Shown here in pieces: positions 17,360-25,652 of a stretch of DNA of 64,000 bases (position 1 is its first letter; each line of letters begins with the position of its first letter). The position numbers were made by a program, and so were the translations under genes. This DNA comes from Pirellulales bacterium (lineage in GTDB: Bacteria; Planctomycetota; Planctomycetia; Pirellulales; Lacipirellulaceae): the NCBI GenBank assembly GCA_028279215.1, contig JANQOF010000002.1, forward strand, positions 1 to 64,000, written 5' to 3'. Under the pieces are notes generated by a model. The model ran no database searches. It was given only the letters and a program-made list of their open reading frames with translations, and was not told where the DNA came from.

Positions 17360-18361
17360 CTACGCTGCCGCAGGCAGTTTTTGTGGTGGCTGTCCGGCGG
17401 TCAGGATCAACCTCAGGCGTTCGAACTCATCGGCATCGGCGAAGTGAATGGTCACCTTACCTTTGCCCTTGGCGTTTTGTGTCAAAACGGCCTTGGTGCC
17501 TAACGCTGCTTTGAGTTCCTGCTCCAAGTGCGCCAGTTGTTCGCTTCGTGTGGCTCGCTTCGAGGTGCCACTCGCCTCGGCACCCGGCATCGACAACAAG
17601 TCTTCGTTGCTCGCATGCAGTTGATCCTGCACGGCCTGTTCCGTGGCCCGAACCGACATCGACTCGGCCTTGATGCGATAAGCGTAGTCGATCTGTCGCT
17701 CCGCGTCGCCCAGCGGCAGTAGCGCTCGGGCATGCCCCTGGCTGATGTCGCCTTTGACGACCAACTTCTTGACCTGCTCGGGCAGTTCGAGCAAACGAAT
17801 CAGGTTGGCGATCGTCGAGCGATCGATGTGGATTCGCGAAGCGAGGTCTTCTTGCGTGCAGTTGTAGTCTTGCAAGTACTTCTGGAAGCAGGCGGCCTTT
17901 TCCAAAGCGTTGAGGTCTTTACGCTGCACATTCTCAACGATCGCCAACTCGGCCATCTGCTGGTCGCTTACGTCGCGCACCTGCACCGGCACTCGTTCCC
18001 AGCCAGCGGCTTGCGCGGCGCGAAGTCGTCGCTCGCCCGCAATGAGTTGAAACCGGTCGCCCGTTTGCCGAACGACTAGTGGTTGGATCACTCCGTGCGC
18101 TCGGATGCTGTCGGCGAGATCCGCGATTTCGACTTCGTCGAATTCCTTCCGCGGTTGGTGTGGATTGGCATCGATCGACACCACGTCGAGCCAGAGTTGG
18201 CCGTTGTAATCGCGGTCCATCGCCGAGTGATCGCTCGCATCGCTAGCAGGCGCGTCGGCAACGAACTCGTTTTCGAGCGGCACGGTTTCGGTCGACGGTT
18301 CGTCGAGCGAACGTCCTAGCAGTGCTTCCAAGCCACGTCCCAGCCGGCGTTGATTAGACAC
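17360..18361 (-). CDS. parB: Chromosome partitioning protein ParB
   Basis: A 333-residue ParB/Spo0J protein that binds parS, loads as a CTP-dependent clamp and works with ParA in chromosome segregation. MSNQRRLGRGLEALLG at the N-terminus is the ParA-contacting region. QPLVVRQTGDRFQLIAGERR is the CTP-binding ParB/Srx core with the GERRLRA box, and a HTH (QEDLASRIHIDRSTIANLIR) follows near residue 175. The C-terminal dimerisation part ends in KVTIHFADADEFERL. The start is GTG 18361, which lies inside the end of parA (8-bp overlap), so the two are translationally coupled. Three parS-like sites lie 2 kb upstream, at 20288-20384. Confidence 0.95.
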   Translation of the reverse strand: MSNQRRLGRGLEALLGRSLDEPSTETVPLENEFVADAPASDASDHSAMDRDYNGQLWLDVVSIDANPHQPRKEFDEVEIADLADSIRAHGVIQPLVVRQTGDRFQLIAGERRLRAAQAAGWERVPVQVRDVSDQQMAELAIVENVQRKDLNALEKAACFQKYLQDYNCTQEDLASRIHIDRSTIANLIRLLELPEQVKKLVVKGDISQGHARALLPLGDAERQIDYAYRIKAESMSVRATEQAVQDQLHASNEDLLSMPGAEASGTSKRATRSEQLAHLEQELKAALGTKAVLTQNAKGKGKVTIHFADADEFERLRLILTAGQPPQKLPAAA

Positions 18362-19100
18362 GATCGAGTACCTCCTGACATAATTCGATGTACGCTCGCG
18401 CTCCCTGCGAGCGTGGTGCGTAATTGATTATCGGCAGCCCATGGCTCGGCGCTTCGGCCAACGCTACATCTCGTGGCACAACGGTAGAGAACACCACTTC
18501 CCCAAAAAACTCGCGAACTTCGCGTTCAATTTCTTGCGTCAGTTCGAGTTGCGGTTCGTACATAGTAAGTAGTATGCCGCCAAACTGTAGCCGAGCGTTG
18601 TCGGTCGCCATCACCTGGCGAATCACTTCAATCATTTGTGTGAGGCCTTCCATCGCGAAGTACTCGCACTGAATCGGCATCAACACTTCGTCACTTGTTG
18701 CCAGCGCCGTCCGCGTGAGCCCACCTAGTGAAGGTGGGCAATCGACGAACACCAGGTCGTATACGCTCAGGCTCGCGGCCAGGTGCTCGACCACTCGCAT
18801 CGACTCGGTGTCAGTTGCGGTGGCCAAGGCGTCGACGTCGCGAAAACTCTGACTGCCGGGCAGCAACTCCAGATTCTCAATGTCGGTCGTTTGCACTACC
18901 TCACGAATCGGCTTAGCGTCGACCAACGGATGGCGCTCGACCGCCTCGCGGCCCACCGCACTGGTCGCATTACACTGAGGGTCGAGGTCGACGAGCAGCG
19001 TTTTTTGTCCGCCGATCGCGCAGCCCGTAGCCAGACTCACCGCGGTGGTCGTCTTGCCGACGCCCCCTTTCTGGTTTGCGATGGTGATGACTCGACCCAT
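18354..19100 (-). CDS. parA: Chromosome partitioning ATPase ParA
   Basis: A 248-residue ParA/Soj-type Walker ATPase. The deviant Walker A motif is KGGVGKTTTA (residues 11-20), with the signature Lys. LLVDLDPQCNAT is the A' motif and VFVDCPPSLGG is Walker B. ATG 19100 begins the conserved MGRVITIANQKGG; the frame remains open for 55 codons upstream, but that part has no similarity to the family. It forms an operon with parB through an 8-bp overlap. The preceding 420 bp hold a perfect hairpin but no gene. Confidence 0.96.
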   Translation of the reverse strand: MGRVITIANQKGGVGKTTTAVSLATGCAIGGQKTLLVDLDPQCNATSAVGREAVERHPLVDAKPIREVVQTTDIENLELLPGSQSFRDVDALATATDTESMRVVEHLAASLSVYDLVFVDCPPSLGGLTRTALATSDEVLMPIQCEYFAMEGLTQMIEVIRQVMATDNARLQFGGILLTMYEPQLELTQEIEREVREFFGEVVFSTVVPRDVALAEAPSHGLPIINYAPRSQGARAYIELCQEVLDRV

Positions 19101-19343
19101 ACGTAGGGACCGGCTAAGTGAGTTAAAAGTCGGAAACCAAAGTGCAGGGAAAGGGCCGAATTGTAGGAATTCGCCTCCCCGCGCGATACGCCAGTTGCCG
19201 CTAGCATTCGCGTCGACCCATCCTGGTAAATGCCCCAAATGGGCCAACACGATCCATGGGGGCAAAACTCAGCCCACTGGCCCGTTTGGCACGATCGCAA
19301 CTCGTTGCCGACACGCAACTTGCGACGATGTTGGACTCTTGCC

Positions 19344-19380
19344 CCTCCGAGTTTTGCCCCAGTGTGGCAAAACTCGGAGG
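19344..19380. repeat. Perfect 15-bp inverted repeat upstream of parA
   Basis: CCTCCGAGTTTTGCC, a 7-base loop CCAGTGT, then the exact reverse complement. No run of T follows on either strand, so it does not look like an ordinary terminator. It could be an operator, an RNA element or a repeat-unit hairpin. Confidence 0.75.
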
Positions 19381-19437
19381 CAGGCCAAGATTCACCAAAC
19401 TACAGCATGCCAATAACCGTAGGACCTGGCGACGGAT

Positions 19438-19490
19438 ACAATCATTAGATCAAAGCAAGCAGCCGTTTCTACAACGAATTTTGGCCACCG
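19438..19490. repeat. Dispersed repeat copy A (similar to 45960-46013)
   Basis: ACAATCATTAGATCAAA ... ACAACGAATTTTGGCCA matches the second site with scattered substitutions and the same spacing. Both sites are intergenic. Similarity was judged by eye. Confidence 0.45.
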
Positions 19491-19519
19491 CCGGGACTCG
19501 GTGGACGCACGGCGCGCGA

Positions 19520-20278
19520 ATGAGTTCGATCTCTGACAGATTTGACCCTGGGCCTTCGACGGAAGTCGTCGTTACGCCATACGTCGGGCCGTATCGCCGC
19601 GATCCAGATTTTGGCACGGTGCTGGTGGGGATGTGGGCCGCGGCGGCGACGTATGTGGTATCGATCTCGCTCGTTGTCTTCATCCTCATGCTGTTCGACG
19701 GCAGTCCCTCGTTCGGGCAGTTTATCGCGGGTGCGGCAATCGCGTTCGCGGTGCTTGGGATTGGCACGATGGCGGTCATCGCCGTGTTTGTCACACCGAT
19801 TGGCGTCGTCTCACTTCTCATAAGTTCGCTGCTTTTTCACACGCTACGGACGAATGCACGCTGGCCAACCGTAACGACGTTTGCAGGGGGGCTTACTGGA
19901 TTCTTCTGCACGGCTGTCGTGTTTGCTGCGGATCGCAGCCCGGCGGCATGGTACGTCGTTTTAATTCTGGTCGGCCCCGCCGCCGCCACGGTGTTCGGTC
20001 AGGTGGGCGCCGCGTGGATTTGTATGGGTCCGCGAATATCGCGCAGTGGTCCAGTCGTTGAAGAATCGGTCGAGCCGGCACATCAGCCGGTGCGTTTTGA
20101 TATCCGCCAACTGATGGCCGCCACGGCGTGGATGGCCGCGGTGCTCACCGTGCTCAAAGTAACCGGTTTGTTGACCGGGACTGTGTTGTCGATCATTTTC
20201 GGCTGGCTGCTGTTTCAAGCTGTGACGCTGTTGGTGGTGCTCCGTGTGGTTCGACACATCCGCGGACACGGAGACTAA
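19520..20278 (+). CDS. Integral membrane protein of unknown function
   Basis: A 252-residue membrane protein that I do not recognise. After a hydrophilic N-terminus of about 40 residues (MSSISDRFDPGPSTEVVV) come roughly six hydrophobic helices, in two groups around residues 40-150 and 190-245. Between them is a soluble stretch with RFDIRQLMAATAWMAAV. The phrase 'F.IRQLM..TA..A' resembles a common planctomycete membrane module, often annotated only as hypothetical. ATG 19520 is preferred because upstream in-frame sequence overlaps the repeat-rich intergenic region. It ends 9 bp before the first parS-like site. Confidence 0.75.
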   Translation: MSSISDRFDPGPSTEVVVTPYVGPYRRDPDFGTVLVGMWAAAATYVVSISLVVFILMLFDGSPSFGQFIAGAAIAFAVLGIGTMAVIAVFVTPIGVVSLLISSLLFHTLRTNARWPTVTTFAGGLTGFFCTAVVFAADRSPAAWYVVLILVGPAAATVFGQVGAAWICMGPRISRSGPVVEESVEPAHQPVRFDIRQLMAATAWMAAVLTVLKVTGLLTGTVLSIIFGWLLFQAVTLLVVLRVVRHIRGHGD

Positions 20279-20287
20279 CCATCGAAG

Positions 20288-20303
20288 TGTTCCACGTGGA
20301 ACA
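20288..20303. promoter_or_regulatory. parS-like site 1
   Basis: TGTTCCACGTGGAACA is a perfect 16-bp palindrome that differs from the general bacterial parS consensus (TGTTTCACGTGAAACA) by one symmetric change. Confidence 0.88.
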
Positions 20304-20328
20304 GACACCCCAGATATCGCATTTTTTG

Positions 20329-20344
20329 CGTTCCACGTGAAACC
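20329..20344. promoter_or_regulatory. parS-like site 2
   Basis: CGTTCCACGTGAAACC begins 41 bp after site 1 and keeps the CACGTG core and the AAAC half-site of parS. Confidence 0.82.
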
Positions 20345-20368
20345 CGCGGTCGACGCTTTCCCCCTGCT

Positions 20369-20384
20369 CGTTTCATGTGAAACC
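20369..20384. promoter_or_regulatory. parS-like site 3
   Basis: CGTTTCATGTGAAACC begins 40 bp after site 2 and matches parS except for the centre (CATGTG) and the outer bases. The three sites lie about 1.3 kb upstream of parA. Confidence 0.8.
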
Positions 20385-20389
20385 ATCGT

Positions 20390-20415
20390 GTGAGCCGACG
20401 GCGCTAGCCGCGGGT
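20390..20415 (+). repeat. REP element 1
   Basis: GTGAGCCGACGGCGCTAGCC and the following CGCGGGT form a REP-type hairpin with stem CGGC/GCCG and loop GCTA. It begins 6 bp after parS-like site 3 and is inverted relative to REP 2. Confidence 0.75.
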
Positions 20416-20480
20416 GCGAACCAATCCAGATCTTTCCGCGCAGGTGAGCTGACTGGTTGCGAACCACGCCAGTGCAACGC

Positions 20481-20502
20481 ACCCGCGGCTAGCGCCGTTG
20501 AC
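20481..20502 (-). repeat. REP element 2, at the 3' end of the RAYT gene
   Basis: ACCCGCGGCTAGCGCCGT is the reverse complement of the REP 1 core and abuts the stop codon of the RAYT gene. REP 1 and REP 2 face each other about 70 bp apart. Confidence 0.75.
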
Positions 20503-20503
20503 C

Positions 20504-20992
20504 TTACAGACTTGCGGCCGGTCGAACTGACTGGCCCTCGCGAACGTATTGAATCGCTGCTTCGACGGATTCATTGCCGTCTAGAATTTCGCAGTCGCCG
20601 CCGCGTGTCCAGGTTCGCGGGACATTGAGCGGAGTCTGTTGAAGCCTGAGCATTCGCGTGCAGTTGGCTTTCAACTGATCTCTTGCAACCTGCGGCTTGT
20701 AATTGGTTGCAATGACGACATGAACATGATTTGTTCGAGCATTGATGGCTAGGAGTGACCACCCGCGAAAACTGCAGTGTTCGTGACACGCCTGATGTAC
20801 GGTCGCCCGGTCATGTTCTTCAAGCAACACCGCTTCCCCGCGCAATCGGGCCTGGCACCAGCGCTCAAGCAGTGGCTGCGAAATTTGCTCTCCACCTAGT
20901 CGCCTTCGCCAACCTCGGCTGTCGCCCGGTAGCCAAGTGCCATAGGTCGTCCAGGTAATCAAGACATGAATGAAGTCATGTGCCACCTCCAT
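20504..20992 (-). CDS. REP-associated tyrosine transposase (RAYT)
   Basis: A 162-residue protein of the IS200/IS605-type Y1 transposase family, of the sort associated with REP sequences. TWTTYGTWLPGDSRGW near residue 11, the HUH metal motif as NHVHVVIA near residue 95, and the C-terminal YVREGQ with the probable catalytic Tyr are all visible. These enzymes cut and join single-stranded REP DNA; they are usually single-copy and domesticated. ATG 20992 has GGAG 9 bases upstream; ATG 21001 is the alternative. Further in-frame sequence to 21082 is encoded by the REP element itself and is not counted. REP copies flank it directly on both sides. Confidence 0.88.
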   Translation of the reverse strand: MEVAHDFIHVLITWTTYGTWLPGDSRGWRRRLGGEQISQPLLERWCQARLRGEAVLLEEHDRATVHQACHEHCSFRGWSLLAINARTNHVHVVIATNYKPQVARDQLKANCTRMLRLQQTPLNVPRTWTRGGDCEILDGNESVEAAIQYVREGQSVRPAASL

Positions 20993-21019
20993 GGAGGTCA
21001 TCTCCGCCTGCTTGCCCCT

Positions 21020-21047
21020 ACCCGCGGCTAGCGCCGTCGGCTCACCC
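21020..21047 (-). repeat. REP element 3, upstream of the RAYT gene
   Basis: ACCCGCGGCTAGCGCCGTCG followed by GCTCACCC has the same orientation as REP 2 and lies 28 bp upstream of the RAYT start codon, between it and the DUF1015 gene. Confidence 0.75.
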
Positions 21048-21078
21048 GGTCGTTGCACCTCCGGCCAGCACCACCCGT

Positions 21079-22461
21079 TCATTCGAGTGGGTTGATCACC
21101 AGGCCGCTTAGCACCTTGGGATAGAAGTAGGTACTCTTGGCAGGCATCCGTTCGCCGTGGGAACTAATCTGGCGGATGTGCTCGAGCGTGGCGGGCATCA
21201 CCAGGGCCGCCAGTTCGAAGCGGCCGCCGCTACCTTGCTGGCCGGTAAGGTCTCGCCCAGCCGAGTCGCCCTCACGTAGCCCGACCGGCACTTCTTCGAG
21301 GCTCCGGACGTACTTCGGCGCTGGCAGGTTGGGTGCGTCGAGCAGCGTGTCGACCACCAACCGGTGCAAGATGCTGACGCCCAGGCTGCGCCAATCGGAG
21401 GAACGATCGCTTGCCACCTCGGCCAGTTTCTCACGGCCGGCGTGCGTCACTCTGGCCAAGGTCCAGGTTTTGTCTTCGGCCGTGTAGAATGCCATCGTGC
21501 CTTGTTCGTCTTCAGTTTCCACTTTGTCCCACAAGGTAATCGCCCTTTCAGGCTCCGTGCCGGCAGGCTCGGTTTCGAAGGCATCGCCCAGCTTCTCGAT
21601 CAGTTGGCCCGAGGTCATCGGCGGGAGGCCACGGAACAAGCGGTGGGTGGGCAGCACCTGCATTCCCGGGTCGCTCATCGAAACGCACATCATCAGCACG
21701 TAGTTCGCCGGATGATCGTGCGGTAGTTCTTTACCATGTTGCTCCTGATAAGCGGCCGCCACTTCGTCGCGATAGTTACACGCGGTTTCGTAGCGATGGT
21801 GACCATCGGCGATGTAGATGGGAAGCTGCGACATCTCGGCTTCGAGGACGGTGATCGTCTCGATGTCGGTGACCGGCCAGATTCGATTCACGACGCCCAA
21901 GTGGTCGGTCGCTTCGTGCGGAGTATGGCCAGCGATCGCCGCTTCGAGCGTCACTTGTGCCTGGTTGAAGTTGTCGGGGTAGAGCCCAAAGATCTGGCTC
22001 AGATTGGCTCGGCAGGCCTTCCATAGTTTCAGCCGGTCGGCCTTGGCGCCGCCGTGCGTTTCCTCGTGCGGGTAGATGTTGCCCTCGCCCCCCGTTCCTT
22101 CAGTATTGAAGGGCTCGAGCCGAACACGGCACATGAAGCCGCGGCGGATGTAGTGCTCGCCGCCCGCCGAGTACTCCTGGTGGTAGACGTAAATCGCGGG
22201 GTCCGCCTCGGTCACCAACGCACCGTCCCGTTGCCACTGCTTGAGCAACTTGGCGGCTCGGGTGTAGCGGTTGTTCTCATCGTTGTCGCCCGGCTCGTCC
22301 TTGTTGAGGATCAAGCGAACCACGTTGCGCTCATTGGCATCGTAAAGCTGCTGCTGCAGTTCGGGGTCGATCACGTCGTATGGCGGAGCGACCACGCTGG
22401 AAAGCGAGCCGACTTGGCCGAGGTTGTAGCGCAAGCCGCGAAAGGCACTGATTTGGGGCAT
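21079..22461 (-). CDS. DUF1015 family protein
   Basis: A 460-residue cytoplasmic protein of the DUF1015 family (COG4198), whose function is unknown. SVVAPPYDVI near residue 22, NVVRLILNKD, the strongly conserved IYPHEETHGGAKADRL around residue 130, IYIADGHHRYETA near residue 225, and NYVLMMCVSMSDPG follow the family pattern. The His/Glu-rich TH and GHHRYE motifs suggest a metal- or phosphate-binding enzyme. ATG 22461 is chosen because the family start motif (PQISAFRGLRY) follows directly; upstream in-frame codons come from a heptamer repeat. The RAYT gene lies downstream on the same strand. Confidence 0.9.
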   Translation of the reverse strand: MPQISAFRGLRYNLGQVGSLSSVVAPPYDVIDPELQQQLYDANERNVVRLILNKDEPGDNDENNRYTRAAKLLKQWQRDGALVTEADPAIYVYHQEYSAGGEHYIRRGFMCRVRLEPFNTEGTGGEGNIYPHEETHGGAKADRLKLWKACRANLSQIFGLYPDNFNQAQVTLEAAIAGHTPHEATDHLGVVNRIWPVTDIETITVLEAEMSQLPIYIADGHHRYETACNYRDEVAAAYQEQHGKELPHDHPANYVLMMCVSMSDPGMQVLPTHRLFRGLPPMTSGQLIEKLGDAFETEPAGTEPERAITLWDKVETEDEQGTMAFYTAEDKTWTLARVTHAGREKLAEVASDRSSDWRSLGVSILHRLVVDTLLDAPNLPAPKYVRSLEEVPVGLREGDSAGRDLTGQQGSGGRFELAALVMPATLEHIRQISSHGERMPAKSTYFYPKVLSGLVINPLE

Positions 22462-22468
22462 GGTTCTC

Positions 22469-22503
22469 GAAGGGGGAAATCGGAAGGGGGAAGGGGGAAT
22501 CAC
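22469..22503. repeat. Heptamer repeat upstream of the DUF1015 gene
   Basis: GAAGGGG, GAAATCG, GAAGGGG, GAAGGGG, GAATCAC are five consecutive 7-base units ending 7 bp before the DUF1015 start codon (read toward it). Confidence 0.8.
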
Positions 22504-22637
22504 GACGCTGATCTACGACCCACCGCGCGACATCCTACCAAATTCCCTTTTCGCCCATCAGCCCGTTGATGGCCGTGAACAGACCAACTCAGTTTCGCAC
22601 ACTGGCAGAAAAATGCTGCTAGGGCGATTGGCAGGGT

Positions 22638-24008
22638 CTACTCGTTCGGCCAGCCTTCAAGCTCGAACTTTTTCTGGACGTTCGCCGTGTGCTCCCCGAA
22701 ATGCCGCTCCATCTGCTTGAGCAATCCGCGCAACGTCCAGCGACTGCCCGGGGCGCGGTCGTCGAGGTCGATGCCATCCAGTAGATAAGCGAAGCGGCGG
22801 ACGTAAGCGTTGACACGCTGCATTTGGCGAGCCTCCTCCGCGCCGTCCCAGTCAGGGTGAGCCGCCTTGTAGTCGGACGGCATTTGCGCCGGGTTCAGGT
22901 CGATGTGAGAGAACTGGTTGTGGGCCCGACGGAGATCGTCGGATTCCACATGGAACTTCTTGGTTTCCGGCAGCCGTTGGTTGCCAATGGCTGCGTAGAT
23001 TTCGGAGAAGAAACCCAATTGCCGCCCCATCATATGCTCGGCATTCCACCTCGGGGTGTGCGTGCCGTTGGGTGGTTGCCAGTTCATTTGATTGGCTGAG
23101 AGCTTGGCAAAGACGTCTTGAGAATCTCGGCACGCGGCGTCCATGTTGTCGAGCAGTTCGGCGAGCTCGCCCTTGGGCTGCCAGGGTTGGTAGTCGAGAA
23201 CTACAACCTTGCCGTCATAGAAAGGATCGTCTCCGTGGTATGCCGACACGGCAAGTGTGTTGTGCGCGAGTCGTCCAAACCGCCAGTTGGCGGGCGTGCT
23301 GCGGGCGAACTTGTCAATCGTCTCCAGCGGAATCTTAAGCTTGTCAGTCTTGTAGTGAATCGGAACCACAACGCGCGGTTTGACCTGGCCAATGATGTCC
23401 CAGGCCTGGACGCCATCGATGGTTTCAACGCCGCCAATTGGAATGAGTAATACATCTACTTCATCGAACTCGCGCAGTAGCTTCAGTTGGTCATCATCGA
23501 GCTTCGATTGTCCCAAGGCACCACAATGGAGAATATGGACTCCATTCACTTCGACATAAAACATCGCTGTGGCGCCGCGCTCCTTGCCAAGGGAGTCGTC
23601 CCGCCATGCAGGAATGCAGCAGGTGGAGAGATAACGAGAGCTACGCATATTCCACGCCCTACTGCAGTCCCAGCGCGGTTGAGTCTCATTAGGCTCGCGG
23701 ACTAGCACTTTGCAGAACATTTGCCGATTACCCGACTCGTCGAGACCGCGTACGACTGCCGGTCGTCCCTTAATCACCTCGGCGATGTCTTGATCTCCGT
23801 GCGTGATCAACACGAGATCGGCAGGCAAGTGCGGCACCTCATACCCGATGTTGTTGCCGTATGGATCGATAACCAGCGGCCCATTCCACCAGGTCTCAAT
23901 CGACACCATCCCCTGCCCCCACCAACGGACGGCAACGGGCGGGTGTTCTTGCGCATCCGCCGGCGTTGCGAATAGGCAAGCAACTACAAGAATGGTCGCA
24001 TAGCGCAT
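22638..24008 (-). CDS. Secreted MBL-fold / DinB fusion protein
   Basis: A 456-residue protein with a signal peptide (MRYATILVVACLFATPADAQ). It has a UlaG-like metallo-beta-lactamase fold domain (about 25-270), then a DinB-type four-helix domain (about 290-456). The metal motif HxHxDH is reduced to THGDQDI, and the later acid loop reads LHCGALG, so one or both metals may be missing; PIHYKTD keeps its His. In the DinB part, AEHMMGRQLGFFS, HIDLN and ERHFGEHTANV supply the expected His triad. The two domains in one exported chain are unusual, as DinB proteins are normally cytoplasmic thiol-linked enzymes. ATG 24008 starts the signal peptide. It lies downstream of ahcY on the same strand, beyond a terminator. 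Confidence 0.85.
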   Translation of the reverse strand: MRYATILVVACLFATPADAQEHPPVAVRWWGQGMVSIETWWNGPLVIDPYGNNIGYEVPHLPADLVLITHGDQDIAEVIKGRPAVVRGLDESGNRQMFCKVLVREPNETQPRWDCSRAWNMRSSRYLSTCCIPAWRDDSLGKERGATAMFYVEVNGVHILHCGALGQSKLDDDQLKLLREFDEVDVLLIPIGGVETIDGVQAWDIIGQVKPRVVVPIHYKTDKLKIPLETIDKFARSTPANWRFGRLAHNTLAVSAYHGDDPFYDGKVVVLDYQPWQPKGELAELLDNMDAACRDSQDVFAKLSANQMNWQPPNGTHTPRWNAEHMMGRQLGFFSEIYAAIGNQRLPETKKFHVESDDLRRAHNQFSHIDLNPAQMPSDYKAAHPDWDGAEEARQMQRVNAYVRRFAYLLDGIDLDDRAPGSRWTLRGLLKQMERHFGEHTANVQKKFELEGWPNE

Positions 24009-24080
24009 CACTTGTCTCCGCGAGTGGTGAAGTCTGAACCCGAACGTGATTGTAAAGGATGGACGTTGCGGTGTGCGCAC

Positions 24081-24109
24081 AAAAAAACCGCCGGCTCTCA
24101 CCGGCGGTT
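24081..24109 (-). terminator. Rho-independent terminator of ahcY
   Basis: On the minus strand an AACCGCCGG stem pairs with CCGGCGGTT around a 6-base loop and is followed by seven T. It lies 66 bp after the ahcY stop codon. It is the only textbook terminator seen in the window. Confidence 0.85.
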
Positions 24110-24138
24110 GTGATTGCTTTTGGAGCGAGGCCACTGAG

Positions 24139-24173
24139 TCCCTGCCCCCTGGCCCCAGACCCCTAAGTCCTCT
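24139..24173. repeat. Heptamer repeat downstream of ahcY
   Basis: TCCCTGC, CCCCTGG, CCCCAGA, CCCCTAA, GTCCTCT show a 7-base period directly after the ahcY stop codon. Confidence 0.7.
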
Positions 24174-24174
24174 C

Positions 24175-25548
24175 CTAGTACCGATAGTGATCGGCCTTGT
24201 AAGGACCATCAACCGGCACGCCGATGTAGTCGGCTTGTTCTTGAGTGAGCTTGGTGAGCTTGACGCCCAGTTTGCCCAAATGCAGTCGGGCGACTTCCTC
24301 GTCGAGCTTCTTGGGCAGCATGTAGACTTTTACTTCGTACTGGCTCGCTACACCTTGCGAGTCGTTCCACAGTTCCATTTGCGCCAGCACCTGGTTGGTG
24401 AACGAAGTGCTCATGACGAAGCTGGGGTGCCCTGTCGCACAGCCGAGATTCACCAAACGACCCTTGGCAAGAATGATGACCGAACGACCAGTGTCGGTGA
24501 AAGTGTACTTGTCCACCGCACCAACGTTCGACGGTTTGATCTCGTCCTTGGTGGCCCGGCCGGCGGTCACTTCGGCCTCGAGCCAGGCAACATCGATTTC
24601 CGTATCGAAGTGGCCAATGTTGCACAGGATGGCGTCGTTGGCCATCTGCTTCATGTGCTCACCAAGAATGATGTCTTTGTTGCCGGTGGTGGTGACGAAC
24701 AGCTTGCCTTCCTTGGCGGCTTCTTCCATGGTAGTCACTTCGAAGCCCTCCATCGCCGCCTGTAGGGCGTTGATGGGGTCGATCTCGGTGACGATCACGC
24801 GGCAACCGTACCGCTGCAAGCTGTGAGCACATCCTTTGCCAACATCGCCGTAGCCACATACCACGGCCACCTTGCCTGCCAGCATGATGTCGGTCGCCCG
24901 CTTGACCCCATCGGCGAGCGACTCGCGACAGCCGTACAAGTTATCGAACTTGCTCTTCGTGGCGCTGTCGTTCACGTTGATCGCGGGCACTTGCAGGCGG
25001 CCCGATCGATTCAGCACCTCCAAGCGGTGGATGCCGGCGGTGGTCTCTTCGCTGATGCCGCCAATATCCGAGAGCAGTTCGGGGAACTTATCGTGCACCA
25101 TCGCGGTTAGGTCGCCACCGTCGTCGAGAATCATGTTCAGCGGCTTGCCCGACGGGAAAGCGGTGAGCGTTTGCTCGATGCACCAATCGAACTCCTGCTC
25201 GCTCATACCCTTCCAGGCGAATACCGGAATGCCGGCCTTGGCGATCGCCACGGCGGCGTGATCTTGCGTGCTGAAGATGTTGCAACTGCTCCACGTAACC
25301 TCGGCACCCAACTCGATCAGTGTCTCGATCAACACCGCGGTTTGGATGGTCATATGAAGGCAGCCGGCGATGCGGGCACCCGCAATCGGCTTCGACTTTC
25401 CGTACTTCTCACGAAGGGCCATCAGGCCGGGCATTTCGTTCTCGGCGAGCGCAATTTCTTTGCGGCCCCATGCGGCCAATCGCTCGAACTCCTGGGGCGA
25501 ACAATCCAAAACCTTGTACGGCAGCTTTTCGGTTTCAACTTCAGGCAC
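24175..25548 (-). CDS. ahcY: Adenosylhomocysteinase
   Basis: A 457-residue S-adenosyl-L-homocysteine hydrolase, which splits SAH to adenosine and homocysteine and so keeps SAM-dependent methylation running. [17 protein letters not shown] (substrate site), [14 protein letters not shown], the NAD motif [12 protein letters not shown] near residue 237, and the C-terminal KADHYRY that closes over NAD are complete. The start is ATG 25548, preceded by CAAGGAG a few bases upstream. It is followed by a hairpin terminator. No SAH riboswitch pattern was recognised in the 100 bp upstream. It may support the SAM-using lipid enzymes at 7.9-13.3 kb, but that link is only metabolic. Confidence 0.97.
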   Translation of the reverse strand: MPEVETEKLPYKVLDCSPQEFERLAAWGRKEIALAENEMPGLMALREKYGKSKPIAGARIAGCLHMTIQTAVLIETLIELGAEVTWSSCNIFSTQDHAAVAIAKAGIPVFAWKGMSEQEFDWCIEQTLTAFPSGKPLNMILDDGGDLTAMVHDKFPELLSDIGGISEETTAGIHRLEVLNRSGRLQVPAINVNDSATKSKFDNLYGCRESLADGVKRATDIMLAGKVAVVCGYGDVGKGCAHSLQRYGCRVIVTEIDPINALQAAMEGFEVTTMEEAAKEGKLFVTTTGNKDIILGEHMKQMANDAILCNIGHFDTEIDVAWLEAEVTAGRATKDEIKPSNVGAVDKYTFTDTGRSVIILAKGRLVNLGCATGHPSFVMSTSFTNQVLAQMELWNDSQGVASQYEVKVYMLPKKLDEEVARLHLGKLGVKLTKLTQEQADYIGVPVDGPYKADHYRY

Positions 25549-25652
25549 GGTGGATTCTCTCCTTGGGAACTTGAACTAGCCCAAACGGGGCGATCGTTGC
25601 GTCGCGGGTAGACTCCTAAGTGTAGATTGCCAGCGGCCCATTCGACAACCGC

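Larger units (their letters stand above)
19101..19519. other. parA / membrane-protein intergenic region
   Basis: A 419-bp space between divergent starts (parA at 19100, membrane protein at 19520). No credible gene is seen. The motif GGGGCAAAACTC occurs at about 19258, and its reverse complement recurs in the hairpin at 19344-19380. A segment at 19438-19490 resembles one at 45960-46013. Confidence 0.6.

Noticed and set aside
17360..19100. Replication origin next to parAB
   Set aside because: No dnaA gene, no DnaA-box cluster and no AT-rich unwinding region were seen; parS placement alone is not proof.
20993..21082. Longer N-terminus of the RAYT protein
   Set aside because: These codons are made by REP element 3 itself; the Y1 domain starts later and an RBS supports 20992.
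25549..25652. SAH riboswitch upstream of ahcY
   Set aside because: Looked for because the motif often controls this gene, but the conserved core was not recognised.
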